DNA of 64,000 nucleotides from a virus. The stretch lies in IMG/VR virus record IMGVR_UViG_3300017917_001194, positions 1-64,000 of that record. The stretch is one strand, 5' to 3'. Under the pieces are notes generated by a model. It did no database searches and was not told where the DNA came from. It saw only the letters and a list, made by a program, of their open reading frames with translations. This document shows, piece by piece, positions 26,189-34,858 of this stretch. Every line of letters starts with the position of its first letter. Position 1 is the stretch's first letter. The translations under genes and the position numbers were made by a program.

Positions 26189-27274
26189 TTAGGCGCTTGC
26201 CTGTAAAATGTACTTGCCGTAGCGTTGGTGGAACTCGTCAAAGTTCTTCAACTTAGTAGGCTGGAATGGAAGATTATAGGTTGTCAAAGCAATCCTTGCC
26301 CCCATCACAACCAACTCAGTTTCAAAGTTCTTCATCATGTAAGCAAAGAATCTATCTGCCATTTCATGGAACTTCTTGTCCTCAACCTTCTTCTCTACAG
26401 CACCTTTCAACTCATAGCACATAGAAATCACTAGCGAATACATAGCTGACACTTCCTTGACATCCAAGCTGTCAGTTTTACCTGACAAGATGTCTTCTGG
26501 CTTGGGCATACGTCCAGCAATCTTGCGGTGTGCCATAAATTTAACAGCAAGGCCTTCACCTACAGTACCTGCGATCAAGTTCATTGTGGTGTCATCATCG
26601 TGATCTTCGTCCTCTAACAACTGGCTCACGAATGTCCATGAACGTGGTGTGGCAAAAGCACGTGACGCTGACTTGGCATCAAAATCATACAAGTCTTGCT
26701 TGGCGAAGCTCAAGTAACCTACTACGTCCTTGTGGATTTTGTTTTGTACAGCCCACTCTTGCCAGCTAGGGAAGTCCACACGCATTTCCTGGTGAACAAA
26801 GCGGTTGGCAAGTGGTGTTGGCATACGGAATGTTACACCTTTGTCCGACTCTCTGTTACCTGCGGCAACCAAAACTACATTGTCTGGCAATGTATATTTG
26901 CCGATACGACGGTTCAAGATCAACTGATAAGCGGCGGCCTGAACTGAAGGTGCGGCAGAGTTCATCTCATCCAAGAATAGCACAACAATAGGATACTGAC
27001 TAGCTAGTTCTTGACTTGGCAAGTCGATAGGCTCGGCCCAGTCCATCTTACCCAAGTCCTTATTGTAGTAAGGAATACCACGGATATCGGTGGGCTCCAT
27101 CTGACCTAGACGCAAGTCAATCATATAACCACCTAGTTCTTGGGTGATACCCTCAACTAGTTCTGACTTACCAATTCCTGGAGGACCCCAAAGGAACAAT
27201 GGGCGTTTGGCTTTAAATGCTTTGAGCAAACTTTTGCGAGCTTGCGAACTTGTAACTGTTCTTGATTCTGACAT
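26189..27274 (-). CDS. MoxR-family AAA+ ATPase
   Basis: A 361-aa AAA+ ATPase: Walker A GPPGIGKSE near residue 31, Walker B VVLFLDEMNSA, sensor-like AAGNRES and arginine-rich TPLANRF. MoxR ATPases work with VWA proteins as chaperones or for metal and cofactor insertion; the VWA/metallopeptidase partner is at 19330-20628. It has its own TTGACC-class promoter and an AAGGA site. Confidence 0.88.
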   Translation of the reverse strand: MSESRTVTSSQARKSLLKAFKAKRPLFLWGPPGIGKSELVEGITQELGGYMIDLRLGQMEPTDIRGIPYYNKDLGKMDWAEPIDLPSQELASQYPIVVLFLDEMNSAAPSVQAAAYQLILNRRIGKYTLPDNVVLVAAGNRESDKGVTFRMPTPLANRFVHQEMRVDFPSWQEWAVQNKIHKDVVGYLSFAKQDLYDFDAKSASRAFATPRSWTFVSQLLEDEDHDDDTTMNLIAGTVGEGLAVKFMAHRKIAGRMPKPEDILSGKTDSLDVKEVSAMYSLVISMCYELKGAVEKKVEDKKFHEMADRFFAYMMKNFETELVVMGARIALTTYNLPFQPTKLKNFDEFHQRYGKYILQASA

Positions 27275-27319
27275 GGCTGTGTCCTTTATTTAAAAGTTAA
27301 TAACGATACTACAAATACT

Positions 27320-27348
27320 ATTATAACGATACTGCCTTTACTGGTCAA
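27320..27348 (-). promoter_or_regulatory. moxR promoter, TTGACC class
   Basis: TTGACC (27348-27343), 17-base spacer, TATAAT (27325-27320). It overlaps the end of the upstream gene. Confidence 0.8.
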
Positions 27349-27596
27349 TCCCAGGATTTCTTATCTCCATACTGTTCATTATAATCGTAACCTGCTTGAT
27401 ACTCGGCAACTTCTTCTGGGGTGAGTTCAATTACTGCTTCACCTCGATAAGTACCATAGGGATACCAATGGGCATTGGCTGGACGACCGTAATAACTGTC
27501 AGCCGCACCACGATCATATAAACTACCATGACGCTTGCGATCAAACTGATCACCACGTAGAGCGTTGAATACTTGTTCTTTTTCTGATAACATCAT
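27345..27596 (-). CDS. Conserved phage protein (RGAADSYYGRP type)
   Basis: An 83-aa protein with RGAADSYYGRPANAHWYP and a downstream LTPEEVAEYQAGYDYNE stretch, a pattern I recall from T4-like phages without assigned function. Two consecutive ATGs (27596 and 27593) follow an AAGGAG site; the second has the better spacing. Confidence 0.72.
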   Translation of the reverse strand: MMLSEKEQVFNALRGDQFDRKRHGSLYDRGAADSYYGRPANAHWYPYGTYRGEAVIELTPEEVAEYQAGYDYNEQYGDKKSWD

Positions 27597-27602
27597 TGCT
27601 CC

Positions 27603-27848
27603 TTAACTGTTTACAGTTTCGAATGGGCTGGTAGTTTCAACCACACCAAAATCCGCTTCAACTTGATCTTGGTCAACTAATAGTGTTGACACAAGTTCAT
27701 CTCTCCAACGCAATCTAATAGGTTGATCAAGCAGAATGGTGTATTGAACTGCACCACCTAGTTTAACACGACTGTCAACTACTACACCAACCACACGATC
27801 ACCGTGATAGTTAGCACGAATTGTTGATCCATCTTTAGTCCAGCTCAT
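27603..27848 (-). CDS. Small hypothetical protein, SH3-like
   Basis: An 81-aa beta-rich protein (VVGVVVDSRV, YTILLDQPIRLRW) of the size and strand pattern of an SH3-like barrel; I cannot name it. AAGGAG site and a TTGACC-class promoter upstream; six bases separate it from the next gene. Confidence 0.65.
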   Translation of the reverse strand: MSWTKDGSTIRANYHGDRVVGVVVDSRVKLGGAVQYTILLDQPIRLRWRDELVSTLLVDQDQVEADFGVVETTSPFETVNS

Positions 27849-27877
27849 CTTAACTCCTTATTATTAACTATACTAAT

Positions 27878-27906
27878 ATTGTAACAAAAGGCGAGATTCT
27901 GGTCAA
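27878..27906 (-). promoter_or_regulatory. Sigma-70 promoter, TTGACC class
   Basis: TTGACC (27906-27901), 17-base spacer, TACAAT (27883-27878). A 15-base element shared with the promoter at 20959 lies just upstream (27911-27925). Confidence 0.75.
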
Positions 27907-27937
27907 GTGTGCTAAGTCATTGATTTTATTAAAGAAA

Positions 27938-27960
27938 AACCCCTTAAGAATCAAGGGGTT
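27938..27960 (-). terminator. Terminator of the phosphoesterase gene
   Basis: AACCCCTT/AAGGGGTT stem with a 7-base loop, followed on the minus strand by TTTTTCTTT. Confidence 0.8.
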
Positions 27961-27967
27961 ATAAGTG

Positions 27968-28531
27968 TTACATACAAGGACCGTTGCCGTTCCTGAATCC
28001 AACTGTGCCACCTTCTTCTTGAATACGCTTGATTACGTCTTCAAACAAGATGGGTGCAAAGTCGGGAGTTTGTTCTACACAAACACAATGGTACCGTAAA
28101 TCTATAGCACCATCTTTCATTACACGAGCACCGTGCAAGTGACCATGAATGTTTACACCAAATCTACCCAACGACGCATCGTGGATAGGAATGTGTGATA
28201 AGATCATTCCGTTCATCACATGGTAAGCACGAAGTTCTCTAAAGTATTGACGATAGTCATCATCTCTAAAGATATCGTGGTTGCCACGGATTAACACTTT
28301 GTCACCATTCAAACGTGCCAATGTAGTCAAAGCTCTGCGGTTAATAACCACATCGCCTAAATGGTACACTTTGTCCTTTGGACCTACACGCTCGTTCCAT
28401 GCCTTGACCATAGCTTCATCCATTTCTGCTGGATCATCCCATGGACGCATTTTAGACCCGTCTGCGTTGGTAAAGCGGCACACGCCTGCATGACCAAAGT
28501 GCGTGTCGCTAACTAAAAATACTGCTGGCAT
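27968..28531 (-). CDS. Calcineurin-like metallophosphoesterase
   Basis: A 187-aa phosphoesterase with all family motifs: SDTHFGH at 8-14, GDVV, GNHD, a HIPIH block and GHLHG. Small members hydrolyse cyclic nucleotides, phosphodiesters or RNA 2',3'-cyclic ends; the phage substrate cannot be read. Own promoter (28559-28587), GGAGGG site and own terminator make it a single-gene unit. Confidence 0.9.
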   Translation of the reverse strand: MPAVFLVSDTHFGHAGVCRFTNADGSKMRPWDDPAEMDEAMVKAWNERVGPKDKVYHLGDVVINRRALTTLARLNGDKVLIRGNHDIFRDDDYRQYFRELRAYHVMNGMILSHIPIHDASLGRFGVNIHGHLHGARVMKDGAIDLRYHCVCVEQTPDFAPILFEDVIKRIQEEGGTVGFRNGNGPCM

Positions 28532-28558
28532 TGTGCCCTCCTTTCTGATTAATATATA

Positions 28559-28587
28559 ATTATAACAGACTAGGAGATTTTGGTCAA
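28559..28587 (-). promoter_or_regulatory. Phosphoesterase promoter, TTGACC class
   Basis: TTGACC (28587-28582), 17-base spacer, TATAAT (28564-28559). Confidence 0.8.
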
Positions 28588-28592
28588 CCGTT

Positions 28593-29024
28593 TTACTCGG
28601 GGAAAATCCTACCTGTTACACTCATTCTAAACTGGCCCTTCTCTACACCCTGAACATCATGGTACCGATCAGCTTCGAGTATGTGCCACCGACCCGGCTC
28701 AATAACATATGAGTGCGTAAGGGTCGTTTGATCATCCTCATAAAAATTAGTAGAGACATTGCCTCCGCCGGTTTTTAATAGATAGACCAGTTTTATTTTT
28801 GTTCCAACGTCCTTATGTTGAGGTAAATCTCCACCTATGATTTGAAATCCCCAATACATCTCTTTAGAGATATTTTCTTTGCACCAGGCATTTATTTCTT
28901 GATTAAATGAATCAGTCCACGCATAATCAGCATGTTTTACTTTAAATTTATAATCTTCTGCTTGGTTTGGCAGTTGACTAATAATATCATCTGGTATAGG
29001 CGGAAGATTAATATAACGAATCAT
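28593..29024 (-). CDS. 2OG-Fe(II) oxygenase-like protein
   Basis: A 143-aa jelly-roll protein with an H-x-D iron motif (H70, D72) and distal H122 with a 2-oxoglutarate-binding Arg at 133. That matches the core of phage 2OG oxygenases, which hydroxylate proteins, nucleobases or small molecules. The start overlaps the upstream small gene by 4 bases (ATGA), making a three-gene coupled unit. Confidence 0.72.
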   Translation of the reverse strand: MIRYINLPPIPDDIISQLPNQAEDYKFKVKHADYAWTDSFNQEINAWCKENISKEMYWGFQIIGGDLPQHKDVGTKIKLVYLLKTGGGNVSTNFYEDDQTTLTHSYVIEPGRWHILEADRYHDVQGVEKGQFRMSVTGRIFPE

Positions 29025-29188
29025 CTACCTCGACCTGCGGCCTTTTTCATAGGCTTACCAGCACCAACTGGGGGTGCTGTTTTCTTTTTTGATGACTTGT
29101 CATCTTTAATACCATCTTCGTTTTCTAGATGGTGTTTACCTTGCTTCTTAGCCAATGCGGCCTTAAGTGTGTCGGTTAGTTTGCTCAT
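29021..29188 (-). CDS. 55-aa basic small protein
   Basis: Starts MSKLTDTLKAALAKKQG and ends in a Lys/Arg-rich tail (KKKTAPPVGAGKP..., RGR). The ATG overlaps the upstream TAA by one base and its TGA overlaps the next ATG. Likely nucleic-acid binding given its charge; no homologue recognised. Confidence 0.6.
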   Translation of the reverse strand: MSKLTDTLKAALAKKQGKHHLENEDGIKDDKSSKKKTAPPVGAGKPMKKAAGRGR

Positions 29189-29349
29189 TAGTTAGACTTC
29201 TCCTTCGAACGGCGAGGTTGTTGTTGAGACGCATATTCAGCGTCAACTAAGGCTTTCTTCCATGCACCACGTTGATGTGAATTTTTGATAATAGCCAAAG
29301 CTCGTTTAGCTTCTTTACTTAGTTTAAATGCGCCTGTTGTTTTTGCCAT
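29188..29349 (-). CDS. 53-aa basic small protein
   Basis: An AGGAGA site lies 8 bases before the ATG at 29349 and a promoter is at 29380-29407. The product begins MAKTTGAFKLSKEAKRALA and ends with a charged Arg/Lys tail. First gene of the coupled set leading to the 2OG oxygenase. Confidence 0.62.
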   Translation of the reverse strand: MAKTTGAFKLSKEAKRALAIIKNSHQRGAWKKALVDAEYASQQQPRRSKEKSN

Positions 29350-29379
29350 TTTATTCTCCTAATTAAATATGTTAGTATC

Positions 29380-29407
29380 ATTATAGCACAAAAAATCACA
29401 AAAGCAA
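29380..29407 (-). promoter_or_regulatory. Sigma-70 promoter
   Basis: TTGCTT (29407-29402), 16-base spacer, TATAAT (29385-29380), about 30 bases before the 53-aa gene. Confidence 0.65.
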
Positions 29408-29431
29408 CTCAGACTGGATAACTATTTACTT

Positions 29432-31024
29432 ATGTTTGACAATTCCAAACCAAACGTTATTATTCTCGCAGATTTAACCGATGTGGTCACAATGAGTAAA
29501 ACACTCGGGCCATATAAGGTAGCTAATGAGTTGCGTCGTGCTGGGTTTGAATGTATGGTATTACAACATATTCATACCATGGATTTTGAAGAGTTAAAAT
29601 ATCTGTTAAGCAATCTAATATCAGATCAAACTTTATTTGTTGGGATCAACACAATGTTCTATCAGGACATTGATGGGGTCGTTAAATCGCCAACCGAACC
29701 TATGTATTATAAAGAAGCACATCCTGGTGCTATGTTACCACACGGGTACAAATATAATCAAGAATTTAAAAATTTTGTTAAACTGTGCAACCCTAATACA
29801 AAAATAGTATTAGGAGGATCCAAGTCAGTTGATGCTAGTTGGAATAAAGATTATGATTATCTAGTATTTGGGTATGCTGATGTATCAATTGTTGAACTTG
29901 CTAGATATCTTCAAAATCCTCAAGGAAAACTTAATAAATCTTATCGAAGCATTCATGGCCCTGTTGTTTTAGACGATAGTCGTGCTGAAACATATGATTT
30001 TAATAATACCCCTATGGGGTATGTTGACCACGATATTATACTTCCAGGAGAAACATTAAACATTGAGATAGCCCGAGGTTGTATATTTAGATGTACTTTT
30101 TGTAGTTATCCGTTGAATGGTAAGAAGAAGTTGGATTTTATTAAACACGAAGAAATACTATATAATGAATTTATAGATAACTACCGACAATGGGGAACAA
30201 CACGTTATATTTTTTCTGATGACACGTTTAATGACAGCGCAGAAAAAATTGAGATGATTTGGCGTATTAGCAGACGTTTACCATTTGATCTTGAGTTTTG
30301 GGCATTTGTTCGACTAGACTTGTTATCCGCACATATTGACTTAACAGACAAACTTTTTGAAAGTGGGCTTCGCGGATGCTTTTTTGGAATTGAAACCATG
30401 AATGAAAAATCGGCCCGCTCTATAGGTAAAGGTGGTAGTCGCGAAAAACAAATTGATACCTTAAAATACATTAAGGATAAATGGGGCGATAAAGTTATAT
30501 TATCAGCCGGATTTATACTTGGACTACCATATGAAGATCTTAACAGTATGAATTTAACAATTAATACGTTAGTAAGTAGACAAATACCGCTAGACCATTG
30601 GAGTTTTTTTCCGTTAGTTATCCGGGGTGATATAACACAGCACAGTAGCAATTATCACAGTGAACTAGATAAAAATTATACAAAATACGGGTATCGTAAA
30701 ATTGGAGTTGACGGAATTTTTCTTGATTGGGAAAATGATTATACAAATTATAAAGAAATACTCCAATTATCTAAATGGGCCAATGAAATCTCAACAGAAC
30801 GCGGCATTCGTACAATAGATTCATACCAAGCATTTAGTATTGCCGGTTTGGGTTTTGATTTAGATTTTACAAGAATCAGATCTAATAATGAAATTGATTG
30901 GCATAAAATTTTCTTAACCAAGCAACAACGTGCTTTAGAGTATAAAAATAAAATATACTCTATTCAAAATATCAAACCTTATTATAGCAAATCTAAGTTC
31001 AGTTGGACTTGGTCTGGAGTGTAA
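29432..31024 (+). CDS. B12-binding-type radical SAM protein
   Basis: A 530-aa protein. Residues 1-200 resemble a cobalamin-binding Rossmann domain (LGGSKSVD near 127, then FGYAD), followed by a radical SAM barrel with C217-x3-C221-x2-C224 and the Elp3-like SDDTFND and GIETMNEKS blocks. Such enzymes methylate unactivated carbons or rearrange rings. The gene is isolated on the plus strand and converges on the heptose epimerase with a 26-base overlap. No Shine-Dalgarno sequence is evident. Confidence 0.82.
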   Translation: MFDNSKPNVIILADLTDVVTMSKTLGPYKVANELRRAGFECMVLQHIHTMDFEELKYLLSNLISDQTLFVGINTMFYQDIDGVVKSPTEPMYYKEAHPGAMLPHGYKYNQEFKNFVKLCNPNTKIVLGGSKSVDASWNKDYDYLVFGYADVSIVELARYLQNPQGKLNKSYRSIHGPVVLDDSRAETYDFNNTPMGYVDHDIILPGETLNIEIARGCIFRCTFCSYPLNGKKKLDFIKHEEILYNEFIDNYRQWGTTRYIFSDDTFNDSAEKIEMIWRISRRLPFDLEFWAFVRLDLLSAHIDLTDKLFESGLRGCFFGIETMNEKSARSIGKGGSREKQIDTLKYIKDKWGDKVILSAGFILGLPYEDLNSMNLTINTLVSRQIPLDHWSFFPLVIRGDITQHSSNYHSELDKNYTKYGYRKIGVDGIFLDWENDYTNYKEILQLSKWANEISTERGIRTIDSYQAFSIAGLGFDLDFTRIRSNNEIDWHKIFLTKQQRALEYKNKIYSIQNIKPYYSKSKFSWTWSGV

Positions 31025-31772
31025 TGTTCAACTTAGTTAGATCAGCGCAGGTATAGTGTTGATAATTTGATTTAAGGACTTCTGGCATTGGCACTCGACG
31101 AATGTCTGTAGTATATCTCCTGGCAATATCTTCAAAGCTCATAGTTTGACCTGTGCCAATGTTCCATATACCCGATTCATTGATGTTTAACATTTTTAAA
31201 TGAACATCCACTACACGACTTACATGAACAAAGTCACGTTGGGCCGGCTGACCTTCGAATATTTCTACATATCCTTGTTCTTCTGCTTGCTTCTTAAATT
31301 TGTAAAACGGACTGGCTTGATTACCTTTGTGTTCTTCACCTTCTGGCCCGTACACATTAAAGTAACGAAAACCTTGTGTGATAATGTCGCGTGGATTTTG
31401 TCGTACATAGCGTTCAAATAAGTATTTTGTCCAGGCATACGGATTACGTGGATCCACCGGCGATGTTTCGTTGAACTCTGCACCTAATCCATATACACTA
31501 GCTGAACTGGCCCACTGAAAGTTAGCACCTGTTTCTGCGGCCAGTTCGTATAACTTTACACTGAAATCATAGTTTTGTAACATGATCTTTTCAATGTCAC
31601 GTTCCATAGTTGAACTGTTGGCACCAATGTGTATGATCCAGTCAACCTTTTTAATTATAGGGAAGAATGAATCATGCCAATCAAAAGGAATCACTTCGTG
31701 TCCAGCATCGACTAATGTGTCAAACATGTGCTGGCCAATGAATCCACGATAGCCTGTGAGTAATATTTTCAC
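30999..31772 (-). CDS. ADP-heptose 6-epimerase-like SDR
   Basis: A 257-aa extended SDR: GYRGFIGQHM Rossmann start, SSASVYG, catalytic YAWTK (YxxxK), and the QRDFVHV plus NIGTGQTMSF blocks, which closely follow HldD (KRDFVYV, NLGTGRAESF). HldD converts ADP-D-glycero-D-manno-heptose to the L form for LPS inner core. Somewhat shorter than HldD (about 310 aa). It follows kinase and adenylyltransferase halves of HldE, which supports the assignment. Confidence 0.75.
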   Translation of the reverse strand: MKILLTGYRGFIGQHMFDTLVDAGHEVIPFDWHDSFFPIIKKVDWIIHIGANSSTMERDIEKIMLQNYDFSVKLYELAAETGANFQWASSASVYGLGAEFNETSPVDPRNPYAWTKYLFERYVRQNPRDIITQGFRYFNVYGPEGEEHKGNQASPFYKFKKQAEEQGYVEIFEGQPAQRDFVHVSRVVDVHLKMLNINESGIWNIGTGQTMSFEDIARRYTTDIRRVPMPEVLKSNYQHYTCADLTKLNITLQTKSN

Positions 31773-32140
31773 TGCTGACTGTCTCCGGGCAAGACACGAT
31801 AGTTGTCTTCGATAGAGTCAGCTGTGCTTACTTCGATAATGGTACCTGCTTCAATGCAGATAAGTTGATGTGGCAGTAATGGTGGATTATGCCATGTGTC
31901 GCCTTCGGCTAATGGTACCTCAATAACATTAGCAGTCTTGGTGTCAATCCACTTGACAATAAACTTACCACTTTGTACATACCATGTTTCATCTTTCTCT
32001 GCGTGAAAGTGCATGGAGAACTTTGCACCTTCAGCAAAGTTTAAGAACTTACCACAATACTTGTCGTTAGTTGCCCATATGTCTTCGCAACCCCAACCTT
32101 TTTTAACATGACCTTTTAATCTCTTTACTGATCCTGGCAT
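31769..32140 (-). CDS. Cupin-domain protein (sugar isomerase type)
   Basis: A 123-aa single cupin: KGWGCEDIW entry, H-x-H-x(n)-E motif (MHFHAEKDETWYV), and second motif near LLPHQL. Such small cupins resemble the C-terminal domain of type II mannose-6-phosphate isomerases or WxcM-type sugar isomerases. 4-base overlap with the epimerase and 16-base overlap with the kinase place it inside the heptose module. Confidence 0.78.
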   Translation of the reverse strand: MPGSVKRLKGHVKKGWGCEDIWATNDKYCGKFLNFAEGAKFSMHFHAEKDETWYVQSGKFIVKWIDTKTANVIEVPLAEGDTWHNPPLLPHQLICIEAGTIIEVSTADSIEDNYRVLPGDSQQ

Positions 32141-32901
32141 AATATTTCCTCTATTGTTGGAGCATACACTCCTGTGTGCTGTACTGTTATACTTGCGGCT
32201 TTGATAGCAAACTCAATACCCTTGCGTATGTTATTGCTGTCTAAAAATCCCACAGCCAATGCCGCTAAGAATGTATCGCCGGCGCCGCACACATCTACAA
32301 CTTCAATACTTGGTGCCGCAAATCCTTCTTCTTGATACTCAGCACCTTGAGCACCTAATGTGACAATCAAATCCTTAGGAAAGGATTTTGCTAGACTGTG
32401 TTCATGTGCGTTGATTTTAACATAGCAACCTTCAAACCGTTTTAAGTTTGTTTTCTTTGTGTCAATAAAAATTGGTCCAGGATATTGTTTGCGTAAAGCT
32501 TCAATTAGTTCATAACTTACATAACCTTTATTATAATCACTGATTACAATAGCATCTGCATTACTAAGTGTAAAAGGTATGTGATCGAACACTAGTGGAG
32601 AGGAAGTAAAATCTGCGTCTATGCGAACTATGTGTTGCCGACTACGAATGTCAATTAGTCTTGTTTTAGTACCACGTTTCCCCTTCATCGCAACAACTTC
32701 ACAACCAAGTTCTTTTAAGTTGGCCTCGACATTGGAAACCATTCCTGGACGTGCTTCTGTGTGACTGTATCTGAATACCGGCACAGGTGCTTCGGGGCTG
32801 ATACGATCTATATGTCCATACTCGTACTCGTCAATACAATCATCACCTATTAGTAATATCTTGTATTTTCTTTGTAGTCGAGTAAGGATCGAGGCGTTCA
32901 A
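32125..32901 (-). CDS. Heptose-7-phosphate kinase-like (HldE N-domain, PfkB fold)
   Basis: A 258-aa ribokinase-family protein resembling the kinase half of Hld[14 protein letters not shown] near the N-terminus, [10 protein letters not shown], a SDYNKGY block, and the catalytic [13 protein letters not shown] (anion hole plus Asp base). Canonical kinase domains run about 320 aa, so this one is trimmed. It overlaps the adenylyltransferase gene by 59 bases; the order is reversed relative to the fused E. coli enzyme. Confidence 0.8.
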   Translation of the reverse strand: MNASILTRLQRKYKILLIGDDCIDEYEYGHIDRISPEAPVPVFRYSHTEARPGMVSNVEANLKELGCEVVAMKGKRGTKTRLIDIRSRQHIVRIDADFTSSPLVFDHIPFTLSNADAIVISDYNKGYVSYELIEALRKQYPGPIFIDTKKTNLKRFEGCYVKINAHEHSLAKSFPKDLIVTLGAQGAEYQEEGFAAPSIEVVDVCGAGDTFLAALAVGFLDSNNIRKGIEFAIKAASITVQHTGVYAPTIEEILCQDQ

Positions 32902-33235
32902 AGTAAATTATCCCCGGAGCATGTTCTGCACCAATAACGCTGGTACCACGATGGTCAGAACCTTTGACCATAATGTCACACTGCTTTATTAGATTTATCA
33001 AGTCTTCGTCGGTGTCGAATTCTTTTACGTCATCTACACAACGGAGAGCTCGTAACATTATAGCACGTTCTTCATAGGAATTAATAGGCCTTGCGGAACC
33101 TTTTTTCTCCCGAACACGTCTGTCCGAATCTATAGCAACGGTCAAATGATCACCTAAACTTCGAGCATAGGTTAAAAGTTCTAAGTGCCCTCGATGTAAT
33201 ATATCAAAGGTTCCGTTGACAAATACCTTTTTCAC
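32843..33235 (-). CDS. Heptose-1-phosphate adenylyltransferase-like (HldE C-domain)
   Basis: A 130-aa nucleotidyltransferase: [14 protein letters not shown] (HxGH motif) near residue 8, later [12 protein letters not shown] and VKGSDHRG. This matches the C-terminal half of HldE (RfaE2), which forms ADP-heptose from heptose-1-phosphate and ATP. Glycerol-phosphate cytidylyltransferase is the main alternative; context with the kinase and HldD-like gene favours ADP-heptose. Confidence 0.8.
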   Translation of the reverse strand: MKKVFVNGTFDILHRGHLELLTYARSLGDHLTVAIDSDRRVREKKGSARPINSYEERAIMLRALRCVDDVKEFDTDEDLINLIKQCDIMVKGSDHRGTSVIGAEHAPGIIYFERLDPYSTTKKIQDITNR

Positions 33236-33483
33236 TCGTCAGTCCATTTACGAGTTTGGTCGAAGGACTTTTCTTGAATGGTTCTTTCTTTGAAAAATTT
33301 ACGTGGATTACCGCACATAGCACAATGACTATCACCACATGTGGTAGCGTGTATTTTGCTCAATCTGTGTTCTGGTCCTGTTGGGAATCCGTATGCTTTG
33401 GCGATGCTAGATTGTTTCTTAATAGCACGGATTTTCTTTTGAAGTCGTTTGGAATGCTTGAAACGTTCTACTTGATTGCTCAT
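33232..33483 (-). CDS. Small CxxC protein of unknown function
   Basis: An 83-aa basic protein with a C-terminal zinc-ribbon-like [12 protein letters not shown] block. I recall similar short proteins ending in CGNPRK in bacteria and phages, without assigned role. 4-base overlap with the adenylyltransferase; GGAGGG site upstream. Confidence 0.68.
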   Translation of the reverse strand: MSNQVERFKHSKRLQKKIRAIKKQSSIAKAYGFPTGPEHRLSKIHATTCGDSHCAMCGNPRKFFKERTIQEKSFDQTRKWTDE

Positions 33484-33518
33484 ATTGTGCCCTCCACTGT
33501 TATTTACACTATAACTGA

Positions 33519-33758
33519 TTACACATCATTTTTAAACAAGTATTTGCCCAAAATAGTCACAGGCGGCATGGGTTTTACGACTAACCCAGTTCGACGCTCT
33601 ACTTCTTGAATAAGTTGACGTCCTACGCCTTGACGTCTGTATTCTACATTAACAAAAATATCGCGGATTTCTGCCCGCGAATTATAAACAGCATACCCTA
33701 CAGTACGTCCTGACTCTGTGGCCAGGACGTTACCTGGGTTATGACTAAACTCAATCAT
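33519..33758 (-). CDS. Short GNAT-family acetyltransferase
   Basis: A 79-aa reduced GNAT: VGYAVYN, then IRDIFVNVEYRRQGVGRQLI with the acetyl-CoA loop (R-x-x-G-V-G). Full GNATs have 140 or more residues, so only motifs A/B remain. Its start shares one base with the ahpD-like stop, placing it in the redox operon. Confidence 0.7.
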   Translation of the reverse strand: MIEFSHNPGNVLATESGRTVGYAVYNSRAEIRDIFVNVEYRRQGVGRQLIQEVERRTGLVVKPMPPVTILGKYLFKNDV

Positions 33759-34264
33759 TAACTGTTTAACACTTTTGCCACTGAGTTCATCACTGCCGCG
33801 ATTCTACCAATATCTCGTAGTTGCTCTACAGTATAGCCTAATGCCTTCAAGCCATCGTAATGGGCTTTCACGCAGAACTCGCATTTGCCAACAATACTTG
33901 CGGCAAGACTAAATGCTTCAAAGTTTGCCTTTGTAGTTCCGCCATGACTTGCGATTGCGTTCATTCTTAACTGCGCTGGCAGGCCTTTGAGTTGAGGATC
34001 ATCAGACATTTCAACATAGGGATACCAGACATTGTTTTGGGCCATGGTGCTTGCGGCAGTCATCGCAGCATCAGCATGGACAGGGGTGTCTGCCAACATG
34101 ACAGCCAACACTTTTCCGTTGCCAGTTGCGGCCAATGCGGCCACAGCACAGCCCATGGCCACATCTGGATCTAATGTGCTACGCAAAAGGACAGCATCAA
34201 GATTTAACTTGGTGTCCTTTGCGTATTCTGGCAACGCTTCTTTGATAGCGTCTGTGAATGCCAT
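33758..34264 (-). CDS. ahpD: AhpD-like alkylhydroperoxidase
   Basis: A 168-aa helical protein with the AhpD/CMD active site: KCEFCVKAH, so C128-x2-C131 and H135, followed by GYTVEQLRDIGRIAAVMNS. AhpD reduces AhpC through its CxxC pair. It lies directly after ahpC with a one-base overlap, the arrangement known from actinobacterial ahpC-ahpD. Confidence 0.85.
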   Translation of the reverse strand: MAFTDAIKEALPEYAKDTKLNLDAVLLRSTLDPDVAMGCAVAALAATGNGKVLAVMLADTPVHADAAMTAASTMAQNNVWYPYVEMSDDPQLKGLPAQLRMNAIASHGGTTKANFEAFSLAASIVGKCEFCVKAHYDGLKALGYTVEQLRDIGRIAAVMNSVAKVLNS

Positions 34265-34803
34265 TATAGTGTCTCCCCGCCGACTGTGCGGTTACAAGCA
34301 CACAATTCGTTTGTTTGAAGGCTATCTAACACACGAAGAGTTTCTTCAGGTGAGCGGCCTACATTCAGATTGTTAACTGTGACATGCTGAATAACATTAT
34401 CAGGGTCAACAATAAAAGTTGCTCTTAATGGAGCACCAGCAGGAGCATAAAATACGCCTAATTGTTCAACTAAACTCAGGTCACCTCGTTGTGTATCAGC
34501 AAACTGATTGTGGCGAATATTTTTTAGATCTGGGTGGGCATTTTGCCACGCAACAGCACAAAATTCATTGTCTGTAGATCCTGTTAAGAGCACAGCATCT
34601 CTGTCCTCAAAATCCTGATATAATTTGTCATACCCAACAATTTCTGTGGGGCAAACAAAAGTGAAAGATTTTGGATAGTAAACGATTACTTTCCATTTGC
34701 CAGGGAATGATTCTTCGTTGATTGTAAAGAACGCATCATCTGGTTGTCCTGGCTTAACACCTGTGATGGTAAATGCTTCAAGTTTGTGTCCTACTGTTTT
34801 CAT
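34264..34803 (-). CDS. ahpC: AhpC-type 2-Cys peroxiredoxin
   Basis: A 179-aa peroxiredoxin that reduces hydrogen peroxide and organic peroxides. Peroxidatic cysteine C51 in FTFVCPTEI; the C-terminus has C168-A-C170, close to the two-cysteine tail of actinobacterial AhpC that works with AhpD. It has an AAGGAG site and a strong promoter, so it heads an operon that may run through ahpD, GNAT and the heptose genes. Confidence 0.9.
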   Translation of the reverse strand: MKTVGHKLEAFTITGVKPGQPDDAFFTINEESFPGKWKVIVYYPKSFTFVCPTEIVGYDKLYQDFEDRDAVLLTGSTDNEFCAVAWQNAHPDLKNIRHNQFADTQRGDLSLVEQLGVFYAPAGAPLRATFIVDPDNVIQHVTVNNLNVGRSPEETLRVLDSLQTNELCACNRTVGGETL

Positions 34804-34858
34804 GCTATCTCCTTAAGTTAAAAAAATTTGCTATCAGTATTTGTACTGACATGTGTAA

